The notes under the pieces were generated by a model. That model made no database searches, was not told the origin of the DNA, and saw only the letters and a program-made list of their open reading frames with translations. Below are positions 1 through 8,646 of a stretch of DNA of 64,000 nt, in pieces. This DNA comes from Chloroflexota bacterium (GTDB lineage: Bacteria > Chloroflexota > Dehalococcoidia > Lucifugimonadales > UBA2985): the NCBI GenBank assembly GCA_028877205.1, contig JAPPHY010000012.1, positions 43,821 to 107,820 on the forward strand. The letters are read 5' to 3'. A program made the translations under genes and the position numbers. Each line of letters opens with the position of its first letter. Positions within the stretch are counted from its first letter, which is position 1.

Positions 1-218
1 ACCCAGCCACCATACACACCAACATCGTCATCTTCGAGGTGGCGGACGGTGAACCCGTGGAGTTCATCAGCCGACTGAGGGAGCACGGCGTGCTCGCGTC
101 CCACACCCACGGCTCCAAGCTGCGCATGGTCACCCACTACGGCATCGAACAGCAAGACATAGACGACGCGCTCAACGCGGTGGAGTCGGCGGCGAGGGAA
201 GCACTGGGAGTTGCGTGA
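1..218 (+). CDS. L-threonine aldolase, C-terminal fragment (cut by window edge)
   Basis: The reading frame is open from base 3 to the TGA at 216-218, giving the last 71 residues of a protein. The segment THTNIVIFEV, then GVLAS, LRMVTHYGI and a closing DIDDAL helix matches the C-terminal small domain of low-specificity L-threonine aldolases. These are PLP enzymes that split threonine to glycine and acetaldehyde. The PLP lysine and most of the catalytic domain lie outside the window, so the assignment rests on the tail alone. Its stop overlaps the ATG of the next gene (TGATG), so the two are probably translationally coupled. Confidence 0.7.
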   Translation, partial: PATIHTNIVIFEVADGEPVEFISRLREHGVLASHTHGSKLRMVTHYGIEQQDIDDALNAVESAAREALGVA

Positions 219-757
219 TGACGGGAGTGAGGTCGATCTCCAACGCGCCGGGCATTTCCCCGGTGCGCGCCGGCCTGACAGCAGGATCGGCGGCGGCTGT
301 CTGCGGCTCGCTGCTGAACCTGCCGCTTCACTCGCCGTCGGACGCTCTGCTGAACAGCGGCACCGTGACCGCCGCATCCCTCGCGGGTGGACTCGGCGCT
401 GGCCTGCTGTGGCAGGCGCTCGGCCGCACCGCGCGTCGCCCCGCCATCTTCTCGGCCGCCATAGCAGTCGTGTTCATGCTTGTGACCGCAGCTGCCGCGG
501 CCGGCGAGTCTCAGCTGGAGCGCAGCGTATCCTATCTGGTGCCGCTCGCCGCGCTCACTCTTGGCATCACGGCAGTACTTACGCTGCTCCTTATGACTTC
601 CGGCCGCGCGCTGCCGCTGGCCGTGACAATCGTGTCGGTGATTGCAGCGCTGGGCATCGGCGCCGCGCTTGCCGGCATGGGCGACCAGGAGAGCGGCAGG
701 CTGGAGCTGCCGCCCAGGAGCGCGCCGTGGTCGGCCGCTGGATCCGATCTTGCATGA
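218..757 (+). CDS. Small multi-pass membrane protein, unknown function
   Basis: This is a 179-residue protein if translation starts at the ATG at 218, which overlaps the upstream stop; a GTG one codon earlier is also possible. Four hydrophobic stretches rich in Ala, Leu, Gly and Val are visible, at roughly residues 18-36, 50-66, 78-95 and 105-155, the last long enough for two passes. I recognise no catalytic motif or family. The TGATG overlap with the threonine aldolase suggests co-transcription. It is followed after 22 bases by a lipoprotein gene on the same strand, so all three may be one unit. Confidence 0.6.
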   Translation: MTGVRSISNAPGISPVRAGLTAGSAAAVCGSLLNLPLHSPSDALLNSGTVTAASLAGGLGAGLLWQALGRTARRPAIFSAAIAVVFMLVTAAAAAGESQLERSVSYLVPLAALTLGITAVLTLLLMTSGRALPLAVTIVSVIAALGIGAALAGMGDQESGRLELPPRSAPWSAAGSDLA

Positions 758-779
758 TGAACGCTTGGAGAGAACCAAC

Positions 780-1595
780 GTGAGAGTTCACACAGCCAAA
801 CTCCTGAAGGCGTCAGTAGCCGCCACACTGACGGTATCGTTGCTGCTTCTGGTCGCCTGCGGCAGCGAACCCGACCCAACGCCGACTTCACCACCGGCGC
901 CGACCGCTACACATACGCCATCCCCAACGGCCACCTCTCCCGCTACAGAAGCAGGGGCCACGGACGCACCAGCGGCCACAGCCACCTCTCCGGCGCCCGC
1001 CGCCACAGCCACGGACGAGCCGGTGGCGACCGAGCCGCACCCTACGGAACCCGCCGCTGCGCCCCGGAGCACGGGCGATTACGAAGGCTACACGTTCGTT
1101 GTGTCGGAAGGCTCGGAGGCCACGTTCACGGTCGAGGAGCAGCTCGCGAGTTTGCCACTGCCTAACGATGCAGTGATGCGCACAACCGCCCTATCAGGCG
1201 AGGTGCATCTGGACGGCAGGCCGTCAGTGGTGGAGGTCGACCTGCAGCGGCTGTCCAGCGACCAGGAGTTCCGTGACAGGTACGTCCGTAACAGGATGTT
1301 CGGCCAGTACCCCGTGGCCGTCTTCACCGTGGAGGACATAGGTGGGATCCCGGACGGCCTGGCCGAGGGCGAGGAGGTCGCCACGCGGGTGGAGGGTTCG
1401 GTCGAGGTCCACGGAGGAGTGTTCCCACTCGAGTTCGAGATTCAGGCGCGAGACGACGGCGACAGCCTGTTCATACTCGGGCGGACCACGTTCACGTGGG
1501 ACCAGCTTGAGGTGCCGCGGCCGGAGGCCCGGTCCGTGGTGAGCATAGAGGACGATGTGAGAGTGGAAATACTTCTGGCGGTCGTTCCGCAATAG
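780..1595 (+). CDS. YceI-like domain lipoprotein
   Basis: The best start is the GTG at 780, preceded by GGAGAG at 767-772. It gives a basic N-terminus, a hydrophobic core and a lipobox (LLLVAC) with Cys near residue 23, so the protein should be a lipidated surface protein. A Pro/Thr/Ala-rich linker of about 75 residues follows. The C-terminal 170 residues resemble the YceI lipid-binding beta-barrel: a region of alternating strands with FRDRYVRN, a FTVEDI strand, and a closing GRTTFTWDQL strand. YceI proteins bind isoprenoid-like lipids; the ligand here is unknown. The family call comes from pattern recognition only. Confidence 0.7.
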   Translation: MRVHTAKLLKASVAATLTVSLLLLVACGSEPDPTPTSPPAPTATHTPSPTATSPATEAGATDAPAATATSPAPAATATDEPVATEPHPTEPAAAPRSTGDYEGYTFVVSEGSEATFTVEEQLASLPLPNDAVMRTTALSGEVHLDGRPSVVEVDLQRLSSDQEFRDRYVRNRMFGQYPVAVFTVEDIGGIPDGLAEGEEVATRVEGSVEVHGGVFPLEFEIQARDDGDSLFILGRTTFTWDQLEVPRPEARSVVSIEDDVRVEILLAVVPQ

Positions 1596-1626
1596 CGGCC
1601 GGGCCAGACACCAAGGAGGTATCGCA

Positions 1627-2592
1627 ATGAAGGCAGTCCAGGTATCGCAGACGGGAGGACCGGAGGTCCTGGAGTACAGGGACGTTGATGACCCGATTGT
1701 CGGGCCGGGCCAGGCGATTGTCGACCTGGCCGCTTCGGGCGTGAACTACATGGACGTGTACCTGCGTTCGGGCGCCAATCAGCCGGCTCTGCCCGTCATC
1801 CCTGGTGGAGAGGGCGCGGGCGTCGTGTCCGAGGTGGGCGAGGGCGTCACCGAGGTCGAGGTCGGCGACGTGGTGACCTACACCGGCGCCGGCTCATCCT
1901 ACGCGGAGAGGGTAGCCGTCCCGTCCTGGCGGCTGGTAAAGATGCCGGAGGGCTTGGACGCAGAGGCGGGCGCAGCCGTAATGCTCCAGGGCATGACCGC
2001 CCACTACCTCTGCCACTCCACCTACCCATTGAAGCCCGGCGACGTCTGTCTGGTGCACTCGGCCGCCGGCGGCGTTGGGCTGCTGCTGACGCAGATGTCC
2101 AAGGCGCTCGGAGCCACCGTCATCGCCACGGTGTCCACGGAGGAGAAGGCGGAGCTTGCCCGCGGCGCCGGCGCCGACCACGTGATCAACTACGCAGAGC
2201 AGGACTTCGCGGCTGAGGTTGAGCGCATCACCGATGGAGCGGGCGTACAGGTTGCCTACGATGCGGTCGGCCTCTCCACCTACGAGGGAAGCCTCGCCTG
2301 TCTGGCCCCTCGCGGCATGCTCGCTCTCTATGGACAGGCCAGCGGCCCGGTCCCGCCCATCGCAACCGCCATTCTGGGCCGGAAGTCGCTGTTCCTGACG
2401 CGCCCCTCGCTGGGCACCTACACCGCCACCAGAGAGGAGCTTCTCCAGCGCGCGGGCGACGTGCTCGGCTGGATGAAGTCGGGCACGCTGGACGTGCGCA
2501 TCCACGACAGGTTCCCGCTGAGCGACGCCTCGGAGGCGCACAGGCAGCTGGAGGGCCGCCTGACCACGGGCAAGCTGCTGCTGATTCCATAG
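1627..2592 (+). CDS. Zinc-independent NADPH:quinone oxidoreductase
   Basis: A strong ribosome site AAGGAGGT (1613-1620) precedes the ATG. The 321-residue protein has the medium-chain dehydrogenase/reductase layout: a GroES-like N-terminal half (SGVNYMDVYLRSG, PGGEGAGVV) and a Rossmann half with the motif HSAAGGVGLLLTQ near residue 145 for NADPH binding. The zinc ligands of alcohol dehydrogenases are missing, and the DAVGLSTYEGSL and GQASGPVPP segments are typical of QOR-type quinone reductases. The reaction is expected to be one-electron reduction of quinones with NADPH. It stands 31 bases after the YceI-like gene. Confidence 0.88.
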   Translation: MKAVQVSQTGGPEVLEYRDVDDPIVGPGQAIVDLAASGVNYMDVYLRSGANQPALPVIPGGEGAGVVSEVGEGVTEVEVGDVVTYTGAGSSYAERVAVPSWRLVKMPEGLDAEAGAAVMLQGMTAHYLCHSTYPLKPGDVCLVHSAAGGVGLLLTQMSKALGATVIATVSTEEKAELARGAGADHVINYAEQDFAAEVERITDGAGVQVAYDAVGLSTYEGSLACLAPRGMLALYGQASGPVPPIATAILGRKSLFLTRPSLGTYTATREELLQRAGDVLGWMKSGTLDVRIHDRFPLSDASEAHRQLEGRLTTGKLLLIP

Positions 2593-2623
2593 AGCGCTCT
2601 CCGCGGGGCCGAAGGAGTCGCCA

Positions 2624-3334
2624 TTGGGCACCAAGCGGGACGACATACGCGAACGCATCCGGTCGCTGAGGGAACGCGTAGCGCGCGCCGCTGAGCGTGC
2701 GGGCCGCGACCCGGCGGCCGTGACGCTGCTCGGCGCGTGCAAGACCGTCGACCGCGACAGGGTGTTGCAGGCGGTTGAGTTCGGCGTGGACCACCTCGGC
2801 GAGAACTTCGTTCAGGAGGCTGAGGCGAAGTTTGGCGGGATGGAGCGCCCGGCTGCGCTCCCCGGTCTCCACCTCATCGGCCATCTCCAGTCGAACAAGG
2901 TGAGGCGCGCCGTCGCCCTGTTCGACGCGATCCAGTCCGTGGACAGCGTTCGCCTGCTGTCGCGCATAGACGCAGCGGCAAAGGAATTGGACCGGCTGGT
3001 GGACGTCTACGTTCAGGTCAACCTGGCGGGAGAGGCCACCAAGGAGGGCGTGAGTCCGAGTGAAGTCGGAAAACTCGCGGAGCACGCTGCGGCCTGCGGG
3101 AGCGTGAGGCTGGCGGGGCTGATGGCCGTGCCACCCCACGCGCAGGATCCGGAGGACGCGCGGCCGTACTTCAGGATGCTCAGGGAGATGCGGGACGAGG
3201 TGTGCAGGCTGGACGCTTGCACCGGCGCATCACTTGGCCTGTCGATGGGCATGACTGCGGACTTCGAGGTTGCCATCGAAGAGGGCGCCACGCTGGTGAG
3301 GGTCGGCTCAGCGATCTGGGGCGCCAGACCATAG
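2624..3334 (+). CDS. YggS/PLPBP family pyridoxal-phosphate homeostasis protein
   Basis: A TTG start at 2624 follows GAAGGAG at 2611-2617. The 236-residue protein is a single alanine-racemase-like TIM barrel. The PLP lysine is K40 in LLGACKTV, followed by FGVDHLGENFVQE and HLIGHLQSNKVR, the classic YggS signature, and it ends with LSMGMTADFEVAIEEGATLVRVGSAIWGAR, here quoted only for its shared pattern of phosphate-binding glycines and serines. Family members buffer PLP supply rather than catalyse a known reaction. A second C-terminal domain, as in true alanine racemases, is absent. The gene is downstream of the quinone reductase by 31 bases. Confidence 0.9.
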   Translation: MGTKRDDIRERIRSLRERVARAAERAGRDPAAVTLLGACKTVDRDRVLQAVEFGVDHLGENFVQEAEAKFGGMERPAALPGLHLIGHLQSNKVRRAVALFDAIQSVDSVRLLSRIDAAAKELDRLVDVYVQVNLAGEATKEGVSPSEVGKLAEHAAACGSVRLAGLMAVPPHAQDPEDARPYFRMLREMRDEVCRLDACTGASLGLSMGMTADFEVAIEEGATLVRVGSAIWGARP

Positions 3335-3344
3335 CTACCTACCG

Positions 3345-4028
3345 CTAGCCGGGCTGCGACCGTTCGGCGGCCAGGTCTCGATAGAGGTCCACCGCGTTTT
3401 CGAGCTCTGCTGCGCGCAGGTTTGACCAGTCGATCACGTCCGCTGTTTGGCGCACGAGTCCCACCACCATCGCGGCCTGCAACTGAGAACTGCCGTCCAC
3501 GCCGGTGTTCAGGTTGTACCAGAACAGGGTCGCGCTGTCGGCACGCTGGTCGGCGAAGATGCGGCCCAGGATTGCTATGCTGTAGTTCTGCATAGCCAAC
3601 CTCGCGGAGTCGGTCGTTGGGTCGAGTCCGTCCACGCGCAGGCCGATTATGGGGTCGGTATCGGAGATTTCGAACTCCGCGCCAAGGTACTGGGCCTGCC
3701 CCTGCGCGCCCCACTCCCTCAGCGCCGAGTCCACGCTCCGCTGCAGCCAGACGTCGTAGGCCGCGGCCTCCTCGGAGAGTCCGACGGCGGGTGTCACCTC
3801 TTGCGGAGAGGGGCCGCCCCGCGGCGACGCCAAAAGAGGAATCATCAGCGACCCAATCAGCGACGCGGCCACGACTCCCACCACAACCATCTTGAGCGTG
3901 GAGAACCCCTTGCTTTCTGTGCGAGGGCCGTCCACTATGGGACGGTCTGCAAGGTCCTCCACGTCCTTCGGGTCAGGGTACTCCCACTCCTCGTATTCGT
4001 CGTTGGGGCCGCCTCGGTTGCTCAGCAT
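3345..4028 (-). CDS. Single-pass membrane protein, unknown function
   Basis: This 227-residue protein has an acidic cytoplasmic N-terminus (about 45 residues rich in Glu, Asp and Pro), one transmembrane helix near residues 47-68, and a mostly helical extracytoplasmic domain of about 150 residues. No catalytic motif or known domain is visible. The gene is convergent with the YggS gene, with 10 bases between the two stops. The opposite strand carries a longer open frame in the same region, but that one has no domain logic. Confidence 0.6.
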   Translation of the reverse strand: MLSNRGGPNDEYEEWEYPDPKDVEDLADRPIVDGPRTESKGFSTLKMVVVGVVAASLIGSLMIPLLASPRGGPSPQEVTPAVGLSEEAAAYDVWLQRSVDSALREWGAQGQAQYLGAEFEISDTDPIIGLRVDGLDPTTDSARLAMQNYSIAILGRIFADQRADSATLFWYNLNTGVDGSSQLQAAMVVGLVRQTADVIDWSNLRAAELENAVDLYRDLAAERSQPG

Positions 4029-4100
4029 GGCAGCATTCTAGGTGAGAACGAGTTCAGGCGCAAACGGCACCCGAGCCTGCATGTGCCTCCACCACCGTTG

Positions 4101-4240
4101 CCGCTCGTGGTGAGCTTGTCGAACCATGAGCGGGAAGACACCGTCGTCGTTCATCCGCCCGCCCTTCGACAGGCTCAGGACGAGCGGAGTCGTAGCCGCT
4201 GGCCCCCACTCTTGCGCTTCGCTCCGCTCGGATTGACAAT
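4101..4240. repeat. Inverted pair of short interspersed repeats plus a second repeat type
   Basis: The intergenic gap 4029-4305 contains one copy of a repeat reading CCGCTCGTGGTGAGCTTGTC (4101-4120) and, 41 bases on, a second copy in the opposite orientation (4165-4187, core TTCGACAGGCTCAGGACGAG). Together they can form a long hairpin. A separate element at about 4215-4240 (core GCTTCGCTCCGCTCGGATTG) resembles another dispersed motif. Related copies occur at 10049-10105, 15352-15380, 29322-29345 and 31509-31598. They are likely REP/MITE-like palindromic elements; no coding is seen. Confidence 0.75.
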
Positions 4241-4305
4241 GGGGTGCATCCATCGCCGCTTTAGCGGGACGGGCCGCACCAAAGCCTCGCAGGAGGAGGA
4301 TGAGC

Positions 4306-4602
4306 ATGACCACAAAGGAGAAGAAGTTCTCGTACCACTGGGGTTCCGGCGTAGTTGCGGAGGAGGCACAGGTGGAGGGCAAGTACCACCTGCCCACCTT
4401 GCAGCTGCTGAGGTACACGGAGGGCGAGGCGGCCGGACAGATTGCCGTTCGGTTCTGCCACTACGGCCACAGCGGCAGCTTCAATCGCACTCCCCTGCTC
4501 ATGTCGCCCGACGAGCTGTCGGACATGGGCAAGGCATTGCGGGATACGCCTGAGCTGCTAGTGCTCCTCAGGCGGTTGCTCGCCGCCGTTCCCGCAGAGT
4601 AG
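4306..4602 (+). CDS. Small hypothetical protein (98 aa)
   Basis: Two in-frame ATGs lie at 4300 and 4306. The ribosome site AGGAGGAGG (4291-4299) touches the first, so the second, seven bases away, is the better start. The product is small, mostly beta N-terminally and helical C-terminally, with the segment AVRFCHYGHSGSFNRTPLLMSPDEL. I do not recognise a family. The strong ribosome site and normal codon use argue that it is real. It is convergent with the aquaporin gene, whose stop lies 8 bases away. Confidence 0.6.
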   Translation: MTTKEKKFSYHWGSGVVAEEAQVEGKYHLPTLQLLRYTEGEAAGQIAVRFCHYGHSGSFNRTPLLMSPDELSDMGKALRDTPELLVLLRRLLAAVPAE

Positions 4603-4610
4603 CCGCGCCG

Positions 4611-5300
4611 TCAGCCGCCGGATGCGTGATTGTGGCCGCGCAACCAGCGGTACACAAGCGCGCCTGCCGCGGCTCCGAGAAACGGCCCCGCCCAGTATAC
4701 CCAGTGGCTCGACCACACCCAGCCGCTCAGCGCCGGCCCGAACGACCTCGCCGGGTTCATCGACGCCCCCGAAACCGGCCCGCCGAACGTGGACTCCAGC
4801 GCAACCGTCATCCCTATCGCCAGCGCAGCCGCGTGTCCGGCTGCGCGCACGTCCGTGGCCACCGCCATGATGACGAACATCAGGATGAATGTCAGCGCCA
4901 CCTCCATGCCCAGCGACTGCACGTCGCTGCCGGACGGCAGGGTTGAGCCCATGTCGCCCACGCGACCGAAGAGCAGCAGGTGCCCTCCGCCGGCCGCGGC
5001 TGCCCCGGTCAACTGCGCGCCCCAGTACACCGGCACCTCTCGCCAGGGAAAGTGGCGAGTCAGGGCAAAGCCAAGCGTGACCGCCGGGTTGATGTGGGCA
5101 CCGGAGATGTGGCCCGTAGAGTAGATCATGGCGGCAACGATCATGCCGAAGGTGAGTGAGATGCCCAGGTGGCCTATGCTCCCGCCGGACACCTCGTCGA
5201 CGATGATTGCGCCTGCGCCCGCGAATACAAGGCCCGCAGTGCCAAGCGCCTCAGCCGCTGCACGCCGCAGGACGGTGTCTCTGCTGCCCGCGTCCGGCAA
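4611..5300 (-). CDS. Aquaporin (MIP family channel)
   Basis: The 229-residue protein has six hydrophobic helices and the two half-helices of the MIP fold, each with an NPA box: N71-P72-A73 in GAHINPAVT and N182-P183-A184 in SMNPARS. The pore arginine is R185. Aligned with E. coli AqpZ, the selectivity-filter histidine is replaced by a small residue (Ser), which suggests a wider pore; that is inference. The TTG start at 5300 is 3 bases after the phoU stop on the same strand, with AAGGTA inside the phoU end as a possible ribosome site. It therefore appears to be the last gene of the pst operon, which is unusual. Confidence 0.88.
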   Translation of the reverse strand: MPDAGSRDTVLRRAAAEALGTAGLVFAGAGAIIVDEVSGGSIGHLGISLTFGMIVAAMIYSTGHISGAHINPAVTLGFALTRHFPWREVPVYWGAQLTGAAAAGGGHLLLFGRVGDMGSTLPSGSDVQSLGMEVALTFILMFVIMAVATDVRAAGHAAALAIGMTVALESTFGGPVSGASMNPARSFGPALSGWVWSSHWVYWAGPFLGAAAGALVYRWLRGHNHASGG

Positions 5301-5303
5301 GGG

Positions 5304-5969
5304 CTAGTACCTTGAGACGTTGATCTCGGTCATCTTCCCTGTGACCATAAAGATGACTCGCTCTGCAATGTTGGTGGCGCGGTCGGCAATGCGCTCCAGG
5401 TCGTGGGCCACCCACAACAGGTAGGTGGCTCGCTGAATGCTGTTGGTGTCCTGCACCATGAAGAAGATCAGCTCCCTGTACACCTGGTCGTAGAGCGCGT
5501 CCACGTCGTCGTCGTCGTTGCAGACGGCCAGCGCCGCCACGGTGTCCCTGTGCACCAGCGAGTCCAGGCTTCGCCGCAGCATGTCGGTCACCATCTCTGA
5601 CATCCTGGGCAGGTCGATGAGCGGTTTCAGTGGAGGCTCACCTTCCATCATCAAGCAGATCTTCGCAATGCCCTCCGCGTAGTCGCCCATGCGCTCCAGC
5701 TCTACGGCTATGTGCAGCATGGTGATGATGCTGCGCAGATCGCCGGCCATCGGCTGCTGCGTGGCGATCAGCTCGATGCACTGCTCCTCGAGGTTGTACC
5801 TCTTGCTGTCTATGAAGTCGTCCTCGCGAATCACCTGGCGTGCGCCCTCCGCGTCCCTCCGTTTTAGCGCGTCCAGGGACTTTGCGATCGCCTTCTCCAC
5901 CATGCTCCCAAGGATGAGAAGGTCGCTCTGGAGCATCCTCAAGTGCCTGTCGAAGTCCGTTCTAACCAT
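5304..5969 (-). CDS. phoU: Phosphate transport regulator PhoU
   Basis: The start is the ATG at 5969, preceded on the minus strand by GGGAGGTGGAG; the frame is open further upstream but that part is shadow of pstB. The 221-residue protein is all-helical with two PhoU repeats. Each carries the acidic metal-binding pattern, ELERMGDYAEGIAK near residue 85 and DLERIADRATNIAE near residue 190. PhoU links the Pst transporter to the sensor kinase and represses the Pho response when phosphate is plentiful. It follows pstB after 29 bases. Confidence 0.95.
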   Translation of the reverse strand: MVRTDFDRHLRMLQSDLLILGSMVEKAIAKSLDALKRRDAEGARQVIREDDFIDSKRYNLEEQCIELIATQQPMAGDLRSIITMLHIAVELERMGDYAEGIAKICLMMEGEPPLKPLIDLPRMSEMVTDMLRRSLDSLVHRDTVAALAVCNDDDDVDALYDQVYRELIFFMVQDTNSIQRATYLLWVAHDLERIADRATNIAERVIFMVTGKMTEINVSRY

Positions 5970-5998
5970 GACTCCACCTCCCTGCGTGCGCCTGTCCA

Positions 5999-6841
5999 TC
6001 AGCTGAAGCGGCCCGTGATGTAAGCCTCCGTGTGCTCGCTCTTGGGGTTGGTGAAGACCTCGCTGGTGGGTCCGTACTCCACCAGGTATCCGGCCTTGTC
6101 CTGGTCCATCATCAGGAACGCCGTGTGGTGCGAGACCCTGGCGGCCTGCTGCATGTTGTGAGTCACGATGATGATGGTGACCTCCTGCGACAGCTCGCGA
6201 ATCAGCTCCTCCACGGCCAGCGTGGCCATTGGATCGAGTGCCGAGCACGGCTCGTCCATCAGGATGACCTCGGGTTCCACCGCCAGCGCCCGCGCGATGC
6301 AGAGCCGCTGCTGCTGGCCCCCTGAGAGCTGGAGGGCGCTCTGCTTCAGCCGGTCCTTCACCTCGTCCCAGAGCGCAGCGCGCCGCAGCGACCGCTCCAC
6401 CCGCTCGCTCGTGTTGCCGCTGATGCCGTTCACCTTCAGCCCGAACGCCACGTTCTCGAAAATCGACTTCGGAAACGGGTTGGGCTTCTGGAACACCATC
6501 CCGATGCGGCTGCGCAGCTCCACGGGGTCGACGCCGGCGCCGTAGATGTTCTCGCCCTGATAAAGCACTTCGCCCTTCACGTGGCCGCCGGAGGACATCT
6601 CGTGCATACGGTTCAGGCAGCGAACCAGCGTGCTCTTGCCGCACCCGGACGGGCCTATTATGGCGCTAACCCGCCTGGAGTACAGCGACAGGGAGATGTC
6701 CTTGAGCGCACGGTTCTCGCCGTAGTACGCCTGGAGTTCGCGCACGTCAATGACCGACTCAGGTGTCGCGTCCCTGGCAGGTTCCACCGCTGCCTCCGCC
6801 GTTGTAGTCTGGGGCAGATTCAAGAAGTTCTCCGTCACCAT
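5999..6841 (-). CDS. pstB: Phosphate ABC transporter ATP-binding protein PstB
   Basis: The 280-residue ATPase has a Walker [10 protein letters not shown] near residue 65, the signature LSGGQQQR, Walker B VILMDEP and the switch histidine in VTHNMQQA. The family marker [11 protein letters not shown] identifies it as PstB rather than a general ABC ATPase. It drives phosphate import through PstA/PstC at the inner face of the membrane. An N-terminal extension of about 30 residues precedes the ABC core. Its start overlaps the pstA stop by 7 bases. Confidence 0.96.
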   Translation of the reverse strand: MVTENFLNLPQTTTAEAAVEPARDATPESVIDVRELQAYYGENRALKDISLSLYSRRVSAIIGPSGCGKSTLVRCLNRMHEMSSGGHVKGEVLYQGENIYGAGVDPVELRSRIGMVFQKPNPFPKSIFENVAFGLKVNGISGNTSERVERSLRRAALWDEVKDRLKQSALQLSGGQQQRLCIARALAVEPEVILMDEPCSALDPMATLAVEELIRELSQEVTIIIVTHNMQQAARVSHHTAFLMMDQDKAGYLVEYGPTSEVFTNPKSEHTEAYITGRFS

Positions 6842-7725
6842 CTGCTTCTCCTAGAGTATATGTTGCGCAGGGTTATCGCAACCGCATTCATAAGCATCAG
6901 CACCACCAGCAGCACTATGATTCCGGCCGCTGCGTTCTCCCGGAATTCCGGCAGGGGCTTGCTGATCCAGCTGTAAATCTGCACGGGCAGCACCGTGAAC
7001 GAGTCCGTTGGGGTGGTGGGGACGAACAGGACGGTGGTGAACGCCCCGATTGCTATCAGGGGCGCCGTCTCCCCCACGGCCCTTGCAAGCGCGAGGATGA
7101 AGCCGGTCAGTATGGTCGGCATGGCCGCTGGAAGCACCTGGAAACGGACGGCCTGCCAGCGTGTGGAGCCGAGCGCCATCGCCGCCTCGCGGATGGTCGG
7201 CGGCACCGACCGCAGACCCTCGCGCGCCGCCACGACTATTATCGGCAGGATGAGCAGCGCCAGCGTGAGCGCACCCGCCAGCACGCTGCGGCCGAGCCCC
7301 ATCCAGTACACGAAGATTGCCAGCCCCAGCAGCCCGTATACCACCGATGGCACCCCCGCAAGGTTGTTGATGTTGATTTCCACGATTCTGGTGAACCAGT
7401 TGCGAACGGCGAACTCCTCCAGATAGATTGCTGCCCCTACGCCTGCAACCATTGCGAATACGGCTGTCAGTGACATCACCCAGAGCGTACCTGCCAGCGC
7501 CGACTTGGCCCCGGCCTTCTCCGCCTGGTAGTGCGGAAAGCTGTTTATGAACTCAAGGCTCAGTACGCCGATGCCGTCCCGGAGAACATCAAGCAGCAAC
7601 GCCGCCAGGGCCACCATGCCCAGGGACGTCGCCAGTATCGCCAGCAAGATGAAGGCGGTCCCTCGTGCCTTGCGGACTGTTCGGCTCATGGGGATGGGTC
7701 TGTCACGAGCAATCGCGGGAATCAA
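6835..7725 (-). CDS. pstA: Phosphate ABC transporter permease PstA
   Basis: The 296-residue membrane protein has six predicted helices and the ABC permease EAA-like loop ([22 protein letters not shown]), quoted here as its pattern of EAA followed by G. The family marker [16 protein letters not shown] and the conserved segment GETAPLI are typical of PstA. The TTG start at 7725 overlaps the pstC TGA, so translation is coupled. An ATG at 7689 is an alternative but lacks a ribosome site. Confidence 0.94.
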   Translation of the reverse strand: MIPAIARDRPIPMSRTVRKARGTAFILLAILATSLGMVALAALLLDVLRDGIGVLSLEFINSFPHYQAEKAGAKSALAGTLWVMSLTAVFAMVAGVGAAIYLEEFAVRNWFTRIVEININNLAGVPSVVYGLLGLAIFVYWMGLGRSVLAGALTLALLILPIIVVAAREGLRSVPPTIREAAMALGSTRWQAVRFQVLPAAMPTILTGFILALARAVGETAPLIAIGAFTTVLFVPTTPTDSFTVLPVQIYSWISKPLPEFRENAAAGIIVLLVVLMLMNAVAITLRNIYSRRSRW

Positions 7726-8645
7726 TCGTAAATCTCCCTGAATCTCGCCAGCACGGCCTGCGCCAGCATGTTGATCGACAGCGTAAATATGAACAGCAGC
7801 AACCCCACGGCAAAGACGCTTTGGTATTCCACGCCGCCCCGTTCGGTGTCGCCGAAGACCACCTGGGCGATATACGCCGTCATGGTCTGCATGGGCTCGA
7901 GTGGGTTTGCGGAGAAGTTCGCGATGCTCCCGGCCGCGATGGTCACTATCATCGTCTCACCGACGGCCCGCGCAAGCGCCAGCAGTGCGGCCGCCACGAT
8001 TCCAGACAGCGCCGCCGGCACCACCACCTTCACCGATACCTGGAAGCGATCCGATCCCACGGCGTAGGCACCCTCTCGCAGGGACGCGGGCACGGCGCGC
8101 ATCGCGTCCTCGCTGAGGGACGCCACCATGGGAATCAGCATCACGCCCATCGCCATCGCCGCCCCAAGCGCCGTGAACGGGGTTTCCGTGGAGAACAAGG
8201 GCTTGATGATAGTTGGGTTGATGAACGAGATTGCGAAGTAGCCGAGCACGACAGTGGGAATGCCCGCCAGAACCTCCAGCACCGGCTTGACTATCGACCG
8301 TACGCCCTCCGGGGCGTACTCGCTCAGGTAGACGGCCGTCAGCAGCCCCACAGGCACTGCTATAGCGAGAGCCGCGAAGGATATAACCACCGTGGCCGAC
8401 AGAAGGGGCAGCACGCCGAACTGCTTGTTCGAGAACAGAGGCGTCCACTCGGTGCCAGTCAGAAACTCGAACACCGGCACCTCGCGGAAGAACTGCAGCG
8501 CGCCCTCCAGCAGCACGATGACTATACCCACGGTGGTCCCAATGGACGCCAGGGCGCACATAAACAGGAATGCGAGGATGGGAGCTTCCCGCATCCTCTG
8601 CCGGAGGCGCCTGTTCCTCGAATATTCGGCGATGAGGTTCGCCAA
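7722..8645 (-). CDS. pstC: Phosphate ABC transporter permease PstC
   Basis: I place the start at the TTG at 8645, one base after the pstS stop and with GGAGAGGA upstream inside the pstS end. This gives 307 residues with a basic N-terminus (RNRRLRQRMRE) before the first helix, as in other PstC proteins. The frame extends further upstream but there it only shadows pstS. Markers are the permease loop SLREGAYAVGSDRFQVSVKV pattern, IPTVVLGYFA and RAVGETMIVTIAAG. With PstA it forms the channel of the high-affinity phosphate importer. Confidence 0.93.
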   Translation of the reverse strand: MANLIAEYSRNRRLRQRMREAPILAFLFMCALASIGTTVGIVIVLLEGALQFFREVPVFEFLTGTEWTPLFSNKQFGVLPLLSATVVISFAALAIAVPVGLLTAVYLSEYAPEGVRSIVKPVLEVLAGIPTVVLGYFAISFINPTIIKPLFSTETPFTALGAAMAMGVMLIPMVASLSEDAMRAVPASLREGAYAVGSDRFQVSVKVVVPAALSGIVAAALLALARAVGETMIVTIAAGSIANFSANPLEPMQTMTAYIAQVVFGDTERGGVEYQSVFAVGLLLFIFTLSINMLAQAVLARFREIYD

Positions 8646-8646
8646 C

